Source of the DNA: Ascocoryne sarcoides NRRL 50072
Lineage: Eukaryota > Ascomycota > Leotiomycetes > Helotiales > Gelatinodiscaceae
NCBI GenBank assembly: GCA_000328965.1
Contig: KB205947.1
Span: 1,508,377-1,572,376, forward strand
Direction: 5' to 3'
Length of the DNA stretch: 64,000 bases
The translations under genes were made by a program, and so were the position numbers. Position 1 is the first letter of the stretch. The number at the start of each line of letters is the position of its first letter. The notes beneath the pieces were generated by a model that saw only the letters and a list, made by a program, of their open reading frames with translations, was not told the DNA's origin and searched no databases. Shown piece by piece: positions 10,633-21,905 of this stretch.

Positions 10633-11501
10633 ACACTCAATTTAGCAATGTCCTCTCTCGTCTCCTTGTGTTTCCCGGTGTATCAGGCGTTTCGGACCCC
10701 GGCGGCGACAATCGGTAACGACGGTTCCTTTCCTCCCGGCATTGTGCAACAACAGCAGCAATAACAACAAATGGTAGTTTTCCTTGCTTCATCCCGTTTT
10801 CGGCATATGAGAGTTGTATGGGTAGAAAGTAGTGTTGCTAGGAAATGGGAACTTGGGGGCGGAGTGTGGGGATGGGTTGTTTCTGCGCCGAGGACGTAAG
10901 CTGCTTTCGATCTCTTAGGGCTTGGGAATTCGTACAATCAATGCTTTCTGCTAGAGATTGTTTTAAATGCCATTTGCGTGACCTTCGTACTCGTTATTGC
11001 TTTTTTACAATCTTAGTCAACGAAGCCTGCTCGCAACATTTTACTGTGCTTCCTTCCCCGAATGTCTAGATCAAGTGAAGAACGACTTAATCTTTGGTTT
11101 TGAGATTGTCGCTGTCTCTCTCACAATCGAGTAGGGTTTGAGAAGTGAGTATTATTGACCTTTGAGCGCCCATGTATAAAGGGCAAGAAGTACAAATCAG
11201 CCAGGAACAAGCACTCGATGGCATTCTCCACTGTACAAATCCTTAGGCAGAGTCTTACGAACTTCAACATCAGGTGTAAGACTGTCTCACTAAGCAGAAT
11301 AGCAAGATCAGAGATTTCGATAGAAAAATAATACGATGAAAGATCAAGAATGTAATTATACTCTAGTGGAGATAAGTCCCAAGGACAAATCACTCTATAA
11401 CTGCCCTTTCTGGGCCGGACTGAGAATAGTACTCTTAACACAGTTGCAAACCTATAGCCTCCCCATAAAGTAGGTATCGCTCTCCCGTCTCCCAGTCACA
11501 A
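10633..11501. other. Convergent 3' flanks of ATG8 and next gene
   Basis: No gene is supported in these 870 bases. The sequence probably includes the ATG8 3' UTR and a CAACAGCAGCAATAACAAC run at 10747-10768. Confidence 0.45.
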
Positions 11502-13714
11502 TCAGAACAGGCCCTTCAGACTCCCTCGCTTTGGTGCCTTGCTAGTACTATCACTACCCCTCAGAATCTTGCTTAGCGATACCTTATTTCTAGACCCCTT
11601 GCTACCATTGCGTTTACCAAGTGTATCAAAAATCCTCCCCAATGTCTTCTTCATAGTTCCCCATCTTTCGACACCATCTAGACCAAGCACGCTGCTAAAT
11701 GACAAGCGAGAGCTCTTGCTTTTGATGGCCCGAGGAGAGTCAACGACAAGAGAAATACGGGGGCTCTTTGAGCAGGTTGGAGAGTGCGTATACGGTGGAG
11801 CCATAAACTTCTTAACTTCTTCGGCTAGGCTACCAAGACCATCCACGACAACTAGCCCCTTTTCATCGACGACCGAGCTAATCGACTTAACTGACCTAGT
11901 CGAGTTCATAGGCGTCTTGACCTCAAATCGGGAGATATTAGGCATGGTGCTATCTGGTGTAACCGTTCTTGTGTCATCATGCGCATCTGTACTTTCCTTG
12001 GATGTCAGGGTTGGCGAAATTATCGGGAAACAAGAACCTTGCATTACATGGTTTAGAGGATCAAGAGGGCTGTATAGCCATTTTGGCAGGCTCACCAACG
12101 AGTCGACTAATGACCCCGACCTCGATCTCGAGAATATGCCCTTTAGACTGCTGCTACCTGAAACCGAAGATTGGGCTTCGAATTCGCTGTCTGAACTCCA
12201 CCGCCTTTGGGGACCATCGTGTTCTAAATGCAACGCGACGCTGCTAACAAGTGGCAGGTTTGTGATTCGGGCAGCAATCTGGACGATTTTATGTGCCTCC
12301 AAAAAGTCTAACTTTGAATTTTGTTCGCCTCGTGAATCTTCAGAGCACGAAGGAGTGAAAGCTCTGACCGAGGTACTTGTCTTCAACCCCAATTCAAATA
12401 AGTGACAGCTAACAGCTTTGATAAGTTTGTCCCAGTGCTCAGATTCCTCTGTATTCGAGGCCGCAATTGCTCCTTGACAATTTTCGATAATGAATTGCCT
12501 TCCAACTGAGCTTAAGTGTACGAAATGGTGGTAGGAATCTTCGCTCAAGCCTTCGGCAATGAGAAATTCCTGGTGTTGTCTGAAGTGATTTTCTTCTGCC
12601 CTCTTATGTTCTCTGATAAATTCGTTCTTTTCCACCAAGGACATATGGGAGAACTTCTCAAACTCATTTTTAGTCAAGGCGGCTTTCCATAGAGGAAATC
12701 CCTCATCTCCACTCTCTTGATCAAGCGCGGGGCTTTTTTTCGAGGGGTATCCTGACTTTTGATCATGGTATAGTCGAGGCACTCTAAACCCTCTAGCTTC
12801 CATACGATTAACCACGCTCTTGCATTGATCAACGAAAAGTACTTGCTCTTCGTTGGTCATAAATTCAAACATTTCTATGCTTATCCAGGACGGATTGATT
12901 CCAGCATCAATTAAGAGCCGGTAGGATGTCCTATACTTTTGTATGACTTGTAATTTCACACCATTAAGATTTTTTTCAAGCCAGGCTGTTCTCTTGTCGT
13001 CTTCAATGCACACTAGGGAGATAAATTCCGACTCCGACAGATCTGCAGGGTGGAGATAGTAACATTCTAGGATTTCGGTTGCTTTGTCCCACAAATCTCC
13101 CTTGCAATCGCAGTATTGTTGACCAACTGCAAAGCGATGCTTCATCCAATCACTTGGTTCTGCATCTGAATCAGAATAGTCCATAGGATCGTAATCATAG
13201 CAAGAGTCCATATCGAGGGGTTGAAATGCTGGCTCAGAGATTGTAAGAGGCAACCAAAAATCATCAGTTCCGGAATATTCCGTCTCCGCGGATTGAGATT
13301 TTGGGAACCAACTCGGTGAGATAGCGAAGGGTGAATCTTTGGACCGACATGGAGGCTGGACTTGAAGTCAGTACATTTCATTTTGGGGATTTGCGGCCGA
13401 CGAATGTTTCTCCTAACGTTGAGGGGGGGAAGTGAGATGAACTTGGAACACTCAACGGTATTTTTTGTTTCCAGAGCTTTGTCGAGAGTCCCCGGAGCGA
13501 TAAGAGGAGAGTATGGAAACGTAGCAGAGGCATATTTGCTTGCAGTTCTCCCCATAGGAGCACAAAACGAATGACTATGGCGTAAAGGAGTAACACTCGC
13601 AGTATCAAGGTTTTGGCTCACCAGTCGAGGAGAGGTTCTGCGAACTGCATTGGCGCGCGAAAGAGCGTTCATTCCATCATCGACGGGGAACCAACTTGAC
13701 AGGATTTCTGCCAT
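11502..13714 (-). CDS. Unrecognised 716-aa protein
   Basis: I do not recognise the family. The model is exon 1 at 13714-13418, a 62-base intron (GTTAGG donor, CTGAC branch, CCAG acceptor) and exon 2 at 13355-11502, joined in phase 0. The N-terminal 130 residues look disordered and contain SSWFPVDDGMN. Residues of about 165-430 look globular and mostly helical (for example ISIEMFEFMTNEEQVLFVDQ and KFSHMSLVEKNEFIREHKR). A C-terminal serine-rich region has basic patches (SKILRGSD, KAPKRGSLKGLF at the end). I see no membrane segment or signal peptide. The long helical middle and the serine-rich tail suggest a regulatory or scaffold protein, but that is only a guess. The 288-codon plus-strand frame at 11539-12405 is antisense to it. 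Confidence 0.75.
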
Positions 13715-13941
13715 GGCCAGTAAACAAGGTATGCTTTGGTAAGAGCAACAAGAATGCTATATCTATGGTATAACACTTTGAAGTATTGGCATGCAACAAT
13801 TAAACAATGGTTGTCCTCCTAAAAGTGATGTTGAGTGCTAGAAGGTCGGGAATCGAATATAGCCCATCATATGTGATTTGCTCCTTCCTCGTCCATAAAC
13901 ATGCTCAGTTCTCCCCATCTCGAAGCCCAATGCTCCTCCCT

Positions 13942-14208
13942 TCATCTTAGGGGGCGACTCGCGGCAGGGTCAGCTTGCCTGGGAAATCCGATTCTTCTAT
14001 AAAAAAAAAATAAGGCATCAGTCTCATTGCACCAGTATCAAGATAGTAACTGTGATATATACCTCAACCCAGCATCGATTGTTTGCTGTGTGCTACACCC
14101 TAGCTCCTTCTCTTCGCGATTGATACGTGTAGCTGCTGCAGAAAGGCCAATGAACAGGGCAAAAATAGGGTCTCCGATTTTCGATATGAGATGCGTAGGA
14201 GAAGGCAT
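13942..14208 (-). CDS. NCE101: NCE101-family small membrane protein, 66 aa
   Basis: This small two-exon gene has exons 14208-14063 and 13996-13942, split by a 66-base intron (GTATAT donor, TATAG acceptor after a T-run). The protein starts MPSPTHLISKIGDPIFALFI. It has one membrane segment (about residues 11-27), then the conserved INREEKE and STQQTIDAG. The pattern fits the fungal Nce101 (non-classical export) family, about 50-70 aa proteins. Yeast Nce101 was linked to secretion of leaderless proteins; the biochemical role is unclear. The C-terminal 17 residues (IGFPRQADPAASRPLR) are less conserved. It sits between the 716-aa gene and GGC1, all on the minus strand. Confidence 0.82.
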
Positions 14209-14634
14209 GTTGGGTTTGTTGATGTCAAGTTGTTGATACTTAAATTGGTGTTTCGATTACTGAGGTTAGAGTACATATTGGTATGAAGTTTTGCGGCCCG
14301 AAATATACCCGAGAAACAGCCCCAAGTCCCAATTCAGGCAAGGAACCGGGAAAGGGTGGGATATACTTTGACGAGGAATACGACAATGTCGTGAGTTTAA
14401 TTCTACTTAAGCCAAGATCTTAGGCGTAGTATAGTTACCACTTAAGTCCCTTTCATCATCTGACTCCCAGTTCAAGTGAGTTGAGTTTGGTGGTATCTAT
14501 TCGACAATAAGGCGCAAGCTATCTATACATACACACGAAAGCATACAGTCATTATAAGATAATAGCCCCGACGCCAGACCTTTTCCCCTTGCCAATTCTA
14601 GAAATTATATAAGCTAATCATAATACGCAATGTC
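14209..14634. other. Intergenic region
   Basis: No feature is seen. It holds the 5' flank of NCE101 and the 3' flank of GGC1. Confidence 0.45.
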
Positions 14635-15944
14635 TTATTTCTTAGACAACGCGATGTCAAAGGCTGGGATGAGGGTCTGAGCGAGCCAGAAAGAGAAGAC
14701 CAGTTTGGGACCAGTCATAAGAAGCTATAACTATATTAGCGTTTGTGGCAAAGGATTTAAAACAACGAAACATACCTTAGGTACTAAACCTTTGAAGAAA
14801 CTTGTGATCCCCTCGTTCTTCATCATGCTGCTAACAATCTTGAAACCACTTTCAGGGTTCTCGAAGTTCCGGTTCTGAATACGGGTCTTGATGACATCGA
14901 GAGGCGCCGAGACGAGAAGTGATGCTGAAGCACCAGCAATGGAAGCCACGAAATTCTGGAACCAGGTCGCCTTGTTGTAATCGTTCAGGTGGAATAAGTA
15001 ACCCTTGGTAAAAGCTGATCCTCCAAAGAGCTATTGAGATTGTTAGTTTGAGGAAATGAAGTTCGAGATCAGTTGCAAACATACAGCAAAGGAACCAGGA
15101 GCATTTCTCGCTGCCGTCCACCCCCACCCTCTGTATAAACCGAATCCTTCGTCCCGAACAATTCGAACGACGCCACGTCCTCGGAAAGCGTCGGGGTTTG
15201 TCTGTCGCTTGATTTTAAGGACATCGAGGGGAAGAAGTACGATTTCGCCAATACCAATCAAACTGTATTATCCATGTCAGCTACTACAAGATCCCTCGAG
15301 CCTGGGCGACCAACCTTCCAGCACATGAATGCATCATAGCTTTTCCAGTCTTTGGCCCAAATGTCGCATCAAATGTAGTGCCATGATGCCTGGATAGATA
15401 ATCTCGCACGAATGGCTGTCCGCCAAACTTATACACTCGTTGCAAAACCTAGCTTCTTGTCAATGGCAACTTGAAGTATGTGATAGGGGCTTGCCCCACT
15501 TTATATCCAGCAGCATATCCGAGACCTGGAAAGAGCGAAAAGAACTTTTTGCCTGCGGTCGCTGCTGCGGTGTCTCTGAAAATAACGGTGTTAAGCTGTG
15601 CAGTGGAAGTAATCTGAGAGGACAATTAGCAGTCATCTTGCAGCTTGTTCTCATAGATCAATTCCCTACTTTTCCATGATTGCTCATCAACCGTTTTGCA
15701 ATTGTATCCACCTTCAATAGATCAGCATCCTTATCAAAGATATTGTTCCCGAGGCCTTCTCATACCGGGTGGAAGACGGCTAGCTCAGCAATACCAGCAG
15801 ACCCTACAACAAGTCAGAAACCGTAGCACACGCAAGCAGAGAGTGTAACTCCGTACCTGACCCTAACAGTCTTGCTAGAGTTGATTCCCTCTTATAGTCT
15901 TTCGCGGCCGAGCCTGGGGCTGCTATTGCGACGATGGGGGACAT
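14635..15944 (-). CDS. GGC1: Mitochondrial GTP/GDP carrier
   Basis: This mitochondrial carrier exchanges matrix GDP for cytosolic GTP across the inner membrane; in yeast its loss disturbs mitochondrial iron. Eight exons give 312 aa: 15944-15857, 15803-15766, 15711-15670, 15613-15500, 15448-15315, 15262-15085, 15030-14776 and 14724-14635. The three carrier repeats show HPVDTIAKRLM, PLDVLKIKRQTNP and PLDVIKTRIQNRNF. The blocks SLIGIGEIVLLPLDVLKIKRQ and GWGWTAARNAPGSFA are diagnostic of Ggc1 rather than other carriers. The C-terminus reads TGPKLVFSFWLAQTLIPAFD and ends LSKK. The gene is unusually intron-dense for a 312-aa fungal protein, with exons as short as 38 and 42 bases. The start MSPIVAIAAPGSAAKDY is the only ATG that joins the rest in frame. 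Confidence 0.96.
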
Positions 15945-17931
15945 ATTGGCAGAACCCTAGGTAATTGGAAGCTGTTCTTTTGATGAAATAAAAGAGTGGT
16001 GGATCGAAGGTAAATCCTGTGTTTCGTTAGAATTTTAGAAAGAGACTGTTTATCTGATGGACATGAGTAGAAATTCTTAAACCTTTTTTTCCTACATGCA
16101 TATGAATTGGGCGAGCTCGGCGGACAAGGGTCGGGCGGGGCTTCGGAACAAATCCCCGGGGTTTTCCTTTGGGAGCGCATCTAGAAGGCTATATCTTTTG
16201 CGAATACTCAAATGCAAATACGATTTATGCTCCTCAGGTTTTCTTAGGATTTCTTTCTCTTCTACTCTTCTACTCTTCTACTCTTCTACTCTTCTACTCA
16301 GTATTTCGTACTAGTTTTAAGCACTTTGTCTTTTATTTCCCAGTTTTTTACGAGCCTAATTTTTCAGTCCCCTTGCTTTCTCAATATTTCCTATTCCGTA
16401 GATATTCTTCTGCGAATGCATACTCCTTGTGATATTAACATTGCTACTGAAATAAAGTTTTGTTGTAAAATTTTCCTTATCTATTTTTTTCTCCCTCTGT
16501 GTTATCTTCTTCTATTTCGTCCCTCTAATTTGTGCTTTGACCTTTTGCCATCTTTCTCCCATATTTAACTCTCTTCGCCCTCTTCGCCTTGTCTACCCCT
16601 TCACTTTTTCTCGATAGTAATTGGAATCCGGCAGCAATGCACTTTGCATAAGGGTTGAGAGTTAATTACTCCTCCCCAACCCATGCTTATGTTTCAAAAT
16701 CTAGAAACTCCTGGTTTTATATATAGCGCTTAGTGTCAGTCCTATGCTTGCCGAATTCCTCTTCCTGATAATCAATTATAACAAAAGAACACATGGTAAG
16801 AGCGGCTATAACAAATACTTTCTGCAAGAAGTCCGCGCTTTCAATTTTAGTAGTTTAACAACTTCTTTAAAAAAAAAAGGTAAGATCAAAAGTTTGAGCT
16901 ATTATTGGGTGAAATTTACTTGTAGCCAACATGGTATATCCATTCTACCCGATCCGTCGATCTAGGTCAGGCTTCAGCTCTTAACTTTCAGCAAGTTCTA
17001 TCACCATATAGTATCTCGGTCCCATCCCTTGCAAGTAAGCCATCGCATATCTATAATGTCATTCCAAACCTCCTCCACAAGGCAAAAACGATAAGGATGA
17101 AGGAGAAAAGAATTGTTGTGAAGATGATAGAAAAAACACATGGAGCGGAATGAGCTATTAGAATCGATACATGAATCTACAAGAAGCGATTTATACTGGC
17201 TCTTCGGTATTGTAACTTTAGGAAACGCTGAACCACCATTTTGGGAGAATATAATGTTTCATGATGAAAGAATCAAAAGAAGCAAGACGTGAAAACTTTA
17301 AGTCTTTTAAATTTTTAGATCGTTAATAATAAAACAAAGTTGGAAGAGGATTAAAATTTGGGTATCTAAACTTCTGGTATACAACACGACGCCCAAACCA
17401 AATATAGATAGATGTGTATGACTCCGTATTAAACGAAATCCCTCAGATTGTCAGCTGAGCTGGATGAAATGAACATGGCAACACAAATACACCCACTATG
17501 AACACTTGGCCAGATCGGGGATCGGTTTCAACCTCAATATTGTCATAATTTTTAGATCTTGCTCCAAAATCCGAGAAGACGTACACATGGTCGTTTGCGG
17601 TGGGTTTTAATATGCATTAGAAAGACTAAATTGTTTTGAGGAGCTTTGCTTGGCTTCAGCCACCTCGTCTGCTACCCAGAACAGACTCTCGTCGGCTAGT
17701 GCATCACTGAAAGCTTGTTAAGTATGCGAGCCAATAATATAAACAGACCAGAGATATCTTTGGCATTCTGATCTCATCTCTTCTTGGAGAGAAAACCTGT
17801 GATTCCAAATGTGACCCTGTTTTGTAATCCAGGCCATCTGAGAAAATCACATATTTTCATTCTTTGAGACCTACATTTGAACACATATTAGCAAGACATT
17901 CCTAATCTCAAGAAACAGGCTTATTTCACAT
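15945..17931. other. 2 kb AT- and pyrimidine-rich intergenic region
   Basis: No gene is supported. It contains the octamer repeat at 16261-16300, a strongly pyrimidine-rich plus strand from about 16240 to 16620, and AT-rich sequence beyond. Plus-strand frames here (72-87 codons) reflect the CT bias. Confidence 0.45.
16261..16300. repeat. Octamer tandem repeat, 5 copies
   Basis: The unit TCTACTCT is repeated five times head to tail; the fifth copy ends in A instead of T. It is a simple pyrimidine minisatellite inside the CT-rich stretch upstream of GGC1. Confidence 0.9.
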
Positions 17932-18183
17932 TCAAGCATCAGAGACATTAGCTTCCTGCTCCTTGCTACTTCCATTCTCCTCCTCTACGTCTCCGCCGTC
18001 CTTCTCTGGCACCGATTTCCCCGCCCTTAACAAGCTTGCTGTCCTCCTAGCCGCCTTCCTCCTATCATTTCGGCTCTTGTTCTTTTTCACTCCCCGGGCG
18101 CTAGCGGGTTTTACTTCGACAGGCTCCTTGATCTTCTTTGCCGGTCTGTGTGCTTGCTTGAAAGCTGCTTCTTGCGACTTCAT
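17932..18183 (-). CDS. Small basic protein, 83 aa, unrecognised
   Basis: The ATG at 18183 gives MKSQEAAFKQAHRPAKKIKE, then a lysine/arginine-rich stretch (RGVKKNKSRNDRRKAARR, residues 29-46) and an acidic, serine-rich tail (DGGDVEEENGSSKEQEANVSDA). The basic centre suggests a nuclear or nucleolar protein. I do not recognise the family. The frame stays open for about 50 codons upstream of the ATG (to about 18340) without another ATG, so an upstream exon could extend it. Confidence 0.5.
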   Translation of the reverse strand: MKSQEAAFKQAHRPAKKIKEPVEVKPASARGVKKNKSRNDRRKAARRTASLLRAGKSVPEKDGGDVEEENGSSKEQEANVSDA

Positions 18184-19283
18184 TTTGAGTGGATAGAGTT
18201 GATATCGACCTAGAATAAATGAAGGATTTCGCGAAGTCAAGGGTGGTGAAAATGGTGCTGATAGTGCCAACTTATCATCACTTAAGATGAGACGTGAGAA
18301 AGTAGCGTAGGTAGCTTTTGAAGAGAAATTTCGAACGAGGTGCTAGGCTCGCTTACTCAGTAGCTGATTGGCTAATGAGTGTGGGTTTAAACTAGGTTTT
18401 GATTGCAATAGATTCTGAAAAAGTTGGGGCATCAACAGGCTTTTTTATAGAAATTTAGATGTCGGAAGTACCTAGGCCTATGCGGTCTTTATATTCCTTA
18501 TCAAACAAGAACAGCGGTAAGGACGGCACATACAAGTTTCGTGGTGGAACCTAAGTCCCGAGGTTTATCCAAAAAATCATTCCTTGCCTTCAAGGAGGGA
18601 AAAAACGTATACAATCTTTTCTAAACATAAAAAAAAAATAGAAAAAATGCGAAGATAGCAAACCTTCAGCCTTAAATTGAGTGCCTCTGTCTTTGTCTCG
18701 CCCATATCTACTACTTCAAGTGGTAGTTTGACTAAACCACTCCGCTAGAGTGAGTACCCCTACACCTCTTGAGGAGCAACGTTTCTCTAGAGTTATCTTT
18801 TGGAAGCTAAAGAAGAGAAGCTACATTATTCTAACGCACTCTTCCCTTCCGCATTAGAAGGTGTCTAAAGGGCGCGGAACTGAGCATTTAATCCTTACTT
18901 AGTCTAGTTTCCTTCCAGAGAGGCTTTACCATCGTTCTCACGTCGATTTTCCGCGTCAGTAAATTGTGCATTTAGTAGCCGCTTTCTTTTCCCTCATCAG
19001 ATAATTAGGCCTTATAAATAGGTATAGTATATAACCAAGACGCCAGTTTGAGACACGAAACGTTTCAAAGGCGAAAATATTTTTGCTACCTCATTGCTAT
19101 AAAAGAACAGTGAGCAGTGATGCAAATCTATGGTATCACAAATGTCCACAACTCAGCAGGAAACCTCCATCCAACGCTGGTTGATGCAACGCCAAGCCCA
19201 AATATGCTACAAATGACGCCGATCCATGCATGCGCTTCATATACTCATAAAGTCGCACTAAAACATCCACGGAAAAGACCAAA
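18184..19283. other. Intergenic region, no gene seen
   Basis: Apart from the possible 5' extension of the small basic gene (to about 18340), I see no coding or structured RNA signal in this 1.1 kb. Confidence 0.4.
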
Positions 19284-21498
19284 TTAGAAATCCCGAAAAA
19301 TACCAACCAAATCATCAAGTCGACCTAACTCTCCTAACAAAGCTTCTTCCTTTCCAATAATTTCTTGGTAATCGCTTAACTGATTTCCTTCGAGATATTC
19401 TTCTGGGAGCTGGCCTTGCGTATCGGAGCGTAATGTTGGGGCAAGAGCCTCATGTGCTCGACGTTTCTCGATCTCAAGCCTTTGCAAGCATCTTGACATA
19501 GCTTTGTAGTAGTCATTTACTAATATAGTAGATACTCGTTCAGTATCGAAATACCACAAGAATATTGTGCGTTGATTGGTATAAGCGGCATCTTTTGGTA
19601 CCTCTTGGATATCAACCACACCAGCCATCTGCATCTCAGCTAGCTTGGTACGGATAGCCTTCTGTGACAAGAGAGCCATATTTGGGAGTTGCTTCTCGTC
19701 TAGCTTTCCGTGTTTTCTTAACATACGCCCCAAGCGATGCCCAGAAGTGCCATAGCTCTCTAAGAGCATTGCGTCCAGTTCTGCCTCTTGCATGTGTTTG
19801 ACAACAAGGTCAAAATCAACTGCCCATTCGCCGAGGCCGCGAGTTCCACAATGTCGAACAAAAACACATTCGTCGTTCATTAGAAGCTCGAGGTGATTCT
19901 TGACTTGGAATACACGATTTTCGCGTTCCGCAGCAGGGTTGGAGGGATTTTCTTGGAAGGTGACTCTCTGACGAGGTTTGGGAGACGTAAATGGATCGTC
20001 ATCGATGTCGTCAACTATTGTAGCACCTTTGTTGTTATTGAGTGCATTCCTTTGATCCGGTTCGTCTTCATCTGCATTACCGTTTGCAGCAATGCGTTTC
20101 TGAGATTTGGGTGACTTGGTCGATGTCTTGTCAGGATTAGCACTCTTGTCTTTGCCAATGCCCGCAGAAGGGTCTATGGATTCGCCGATTGCAGCCGCTA
20201 GTTCCGCTGAAGTGACTGTAGGAAATGGAAGCCTATTGGGATCTTTGGGCTCGTCGATCTTGGGGTCTAGGCGGCATCTTGGGATTTTATCCTCCATAAG
20301 TCTTAGTAACTCTGCGTAAATTTGGGATGTAGTCTCGCCAATACGATCTCTGGCATGCTCCACAAGAACCTGGTTGCGAAGTGCGACTGTAAACTTTTCT
20401 GAGTTGATTCGTACGACCAAATCCGGCTATAATTAAAGGTTAGCATGTATTTTTCTTGCTCTTGGAAGCCTGAGAAGCCCACGTCAAGTCTAGTTCCATC
20501 ATCCTCGAAAGCACGGTCATCATAGATAGCTCCATTTCCGTTCGAGAGTCGTCTGCGCTTATTACTCCCATTGGTACCGTTGCCCAGGTCGCCATTGAGA
20601 GGCCTTTTTTTATTGTTGGTAGGCTTCCACGTTCGTTCGTCTCTGAGCTCTTGTAGACGATTTTGAATTGCCCTCTTCTGCTCTATCTTCTCCTTTGCAC
20701 CTCTTGCATTAGGCGATCTAGCTAATATTTCCTGCTCAAACTTGTTATATGTATCTGTTGGACTATGGAACATGCGCTCGGAAACAGGCTCTAAATAACC
20801 AACCTGGAGCAGTTCAGTAAGTATGGTGTGCAATTGGCCTGTAGAAGTGACAGAATATTTGCTTTGATCATTTGCGCCTTTCGTGGAATGCCCGTTGCCA
20901 TTGATATTCGTCTTTTGCTTCGATTGATAGGCTTCGGTCAAATCTGCAACCTTGGTATGGCCCAACAAGAGCAGGTTTTCCATAACATCTCGCGCAGCTC
21001 CACCAAATCTCCCCTCTACAATATCCATAATCTTTCCCGATCGAACTAAATGATATGCTGCATCGGGATTGGCCTCGTAGTGTGTAATTCCAGTGTCTTC
21101 GTCCTCGTTATAATAGGCAAGGTTTTGCTGGAGGAGGACAGCAAGACCGTGTCGTATCTTTCGGGCACCAAGGCCGGTATGCTTGCATAGCTGTATGATA
21201 GGCAGACGCCCTCGTCGCAGAAGGATAGTGAAAATGCGCTGTATGCAGGAATGTTAGAGCCGATCAACTCAAAGGATTTGGGAAATGTTGGGCCATCTTT
21301 TGAAGATAAAAGTTCAAATACGCTGGGGGAGATATCCTACCGATGTTAATTCGCCGTAAGTCTCGTCGACAAGTAGAGTATAAAGCTCTACGGCTTGCGG
21401 GGACTATTCCTTGGTCAGTCGCGTTCATATGGAGAGAGCCAAGGGGCTGTGATATTGCTTTTGCTTTGGGGAGCTGGGCGCAGACTCACCAGAGACAT
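19284..21498 (-). CDS. RPC82: RNA polymerase III subunit RPC3 (C82)
   Basis: C82 forms the C82/C34/C31 subcomplex of RNA polymerase III needed for initiation at tRNA and 5S genes. Exons are 21498-21490 (9 bases, MSL), 21403-21341, 21238-20483 and 20426-19284, giving 656 aa; yeast Rpc82 is 654. The N-terminal winged-helix region reads VELYTLLVDETYGELTSRIF, LLRRGRLPIIQLCKHTGLG, RKIRHGLAVLLQQNL. Later blocks are KIMDIVEGRFGGAARDVMENLL, LVVRINSEKFTVALRNQ and, near the end, NQRTIFLWYFDTERVSTIL. Residues in the middle are low-complexity (NKKRPLNGDLGNGTNGSNKRRR, likely a nuclear localisation signal). The first intron has GTGAGT, a CTGAC branch site and AATAG. The gene is divergent from QCR2, 407 bases apart. 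Confidence 0.95.
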
Positions 21499-21905
21499 TT
21501 TGCTGCTGCTAGAGATTATCTCAAGATCCCTAGAGCTTCCACAGGTGCTACCTGTGCGTCATTGACATTTAGAGATATGAAAGACGCGGAGTTGCAGTTT
21601 GATTTGAGATTAAATATTTTAGACTGGTGGGGGCCGAGTGACTGGATTCATCTAAACTTCACTTTGGAGGGGCGGCCGAGTCTAAAAAATTCCACGCGGG
21701 CGCCGGCTACTGTAACAACGAAGTAACCGTAACACTGGTGTTGATTATGTAAGAGATCATCAGGCACGTGCACCGTGCGGATAGCAGCCTCGTCAGGTGT
21801 TAAGCTTCAACAGCACTGCATCCCGAAAACTTCCAGTGCTTCACCAACCTCTCAATTGGCACTGCAGAACATCGAGATTCTTGCAAATTCTCTCTTTTAC
21901 GAACA
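21499..21905. promoter_or_regulatory. Divergent RPC82/QCR2 promoter
   Basis: A 407-base interval separates the two start codons. It holds a CACGTG box at 21765-21770 (context GGCACGTGCACC), 136 bases before the QCR2 start. The plus-strand frame at 21343-21726 is not a supported gene. Confidence 0.5.

Noticed and set aside
11539..12405. 288-codon plus-strand frame
   Set aside because: It is antisense to the long exon of the 716-aa gene, which has the better splice structure and composition.
19136..19318. 60-codon minus-strand frame overlapping the RPC82 end
   Set aside because: It is out of frame with RPC82, whose stop at 19284 fits the expected family length.
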